The notes beneath the pieces are model-generated. The model worked only from the letters and a program-made list of their open reading frames with translations, did not search any database and was not told the DNA's origin. Positions 63,383-64,000 of a DNA stretch of 64,000 bases are shown here, in pieces (the stretch's first letter is position 1; the number at the start of each line of letters is the position of its first letter). The DNA comes from Vulcanisaeta souniana JCM 11219 (GTDB lineage Archaea; Thermoproteota; Thermoprotei; Thermoproteales; Thermocladiaceae): assembly GCF_026000775.1 (NCBI RefSeq), contig NZ_AP026830.1, positions 434,001-498,000 of the forward strand, written 5' to 3'. Both the position numbers and the translations under genes were made by a program.

Positions 63383-64000
63383 ATGGGCAGTGAGTCAAGA
63401 TTAACCGACAAGCAAATACTTGGTTTCAGTAGGTGGTTTGCGTTCGTCGGCGCATTCTTGGCTATGTTCATGATTAGTCCTTATGAGTATGCCTTTAGCG
63501 CTTTCTCTCATGACGTTACTCAGTTCTTCCATATCAGTGCTGTGTTCCTGGGTACCGTATTTACCGTCAACGTGTTCCTAGAATCAGTATTTGGCTGGCC
63601 GGCGGGTTTCATTAGGGATAAATATGGTCCTTGGTTTCTTCAATTAATAGCGGCATTCCTCGTTGGTATTGGATACTTCGCGGCAATCTTTGGTTCACCA
63701 ACTCTCCTAATGTGGGTTTATGCAGTCATAGGAGGCATCGGCGCTGGCATGGTATATAATAATAGTGTTACCGTGGCTAATAAGTGGTTCCCTGATTATA
63801 GAGCTACCGTGGCTGGCACTATATCGGCTGGGTTTAGTTGGGGTTCAATACCAATAATACTACTAGTTGGTATATTACCGAGTGTTCATCCAATAGCTGT
63901 GTTTAAGTCAATCATGCTAGGCCTTGCAATAACATCCTTCGTAATAATTTTAATCTCAGCTTTCCTAATGAGGAGGGATCCACCGAAGGGTTGGAAACCA
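63383..64000 (+). CDS. OFA-family MFS transporter, N-terminal part (runs off the window)
   Basis: The 206 visible codons are open to the window end. They encode the first six hydrophobic helices. GWPAGFIRDKYGP matches motif A of the loop between helices 2 and 3, and GAGMVYNNSVTVANKWFPDYRATVAG and RRDPPKGWKP match the oxalate/formate antiporter (OFA) branch. Members exchange oxalate, formate or other small carboxylates. The ATG at 63383 follows a TATA element at 26 nt. It starts after the 2-oxoacid oxidoreductase operon, so a carboxylate link is possible. Confidence 0.84.
   Translation, partial: MGSESRLTDKQILGFSRWFAFVGAFLAMFMISPYEYAFSAFSHDVTQFFHISAVFLGTVFTVNVFLESVFGWPAGFIRDKYGPWFLQLIAAFLVGIGYFAAIFGSPTLLMWVYAVIGGIGAGMVYNNSVTVANKWFPDYRATVAGTISAGFSWGSIPIILLVGILPSVHPIAVFKSIMLGLAITSFVIILISAFLMRRDPPKGWKP

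Noticed and set aside
1-64000. CRISPR array, rRNA operon or complete insertion sequence
   Set aside because: I looked for regularly spaced direct repeats, rRNA-like conserved blocks and transposase motifs with terminal repeats; none was seen.

Overview
This window reads as a chromosomal segment of a hyperthermophilic crenarchaeon of the order Thermoproteales, most likely Vulcanisaeta or Caldivirga-like. That assignment is inferred from gene families, intermediate GC content and RNA features; no search was run. Supporting signs are a Cren7-type chromatin protein, eL38, eL18, Rpo3 with ferredoxin-like cysteines, a GINS-MCM operon, glycerol-1-phosphate dehydrogenase, a RIO2 kinase, a PaRep2b-like repeat protein, a tRNA-Val broken by two introns at non-canonical sites, and many genes whose TATA box sits about 26 nt upstream of the start codon, which implies leaderless transcripts. 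No rRNA, CRISPR array or complete insertion sequence was seen.

Layout. 1-7.7 kb: the start of an M24-type peptidase, several small lineage proteins (membrane-anchored winged-helix regulator, zinc-finger and zinc-ribbon proteins), a PfkB kinase, a RimK-type ATP-grasp ligase, a CdvA-like PRC-barrel/coiled-coil protein and Cren7. 7.8 kb: tRNA-Arg. 8.1-16.8 kb: a metabolic island with two acyl-CoA synthetases, a phosphotriesterase-like lactonase, a 4-hydroxybutyryl-CoA dehydratase/HpaB-family protein without Fe-S cysteines, a DUF169 protein, an MFS transporter and an SRPBCC protein. Together they suggest uptake and CoA-activation of a lactone, aromatic or hydroxy-acid substrate. 17-21 kb: small helical proteins, eL38, geranylgeranyl reductase and prenyl diphosphate synthase (membrane lipid synthesis), an RHH protein and tRNA-Ser. 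22-24 kb: an AAA/OLD-like ATPase with a small partner, a possible defence-type pair. 24-30.5 kb: two peptidases (M1, M42), phosphohexomutase, glycosyltransferase and gamma-carbonic-anhydrase-like protein.

30.6-37.2 kb is a scarred region: a PaRep2b/LAGLIDADG-like gene stands directly before a decapitated molybdenum hydroxylase large subunit, and a frameshifted metallophosphoesterase lies further on. Between them are a PAC2-family protein, a non-canonical SDR and an Fe-S-type protein. 37-43.3 kb: a two-part SSS-type transporter, then the information-processing run rpo3, eL18, uL13, uS9, rpo10, SmAP and S-adenosylmethionine synthetase. 43-51 kb: a DUF460 RNase-H-fold protein, RIO2, MFS transporter, dual-specificity phosphatase, tungsten aldehyde oxidoreductase and MscS channel. 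51.5 kb: the two-intron tRNA-Val. 51.8-55.8 kb: an amino-acid permease diverging from a class III aminotransferase that overlaps the G1P dehydrogenase gene.

56-59 kb: a decayed vapBC toxin-antitoxin pair and a hairpin directly upstream of the GINS-MCM replication operon. 59.7-63.1 kb: a three-gene 2-oxoacid:ferredoxin oxidoreductase (gamma-delta fusion, alpha, beta) with unusual substrate- and TPP-site motifs. The window ends inside an OFA-family MFS transporter.
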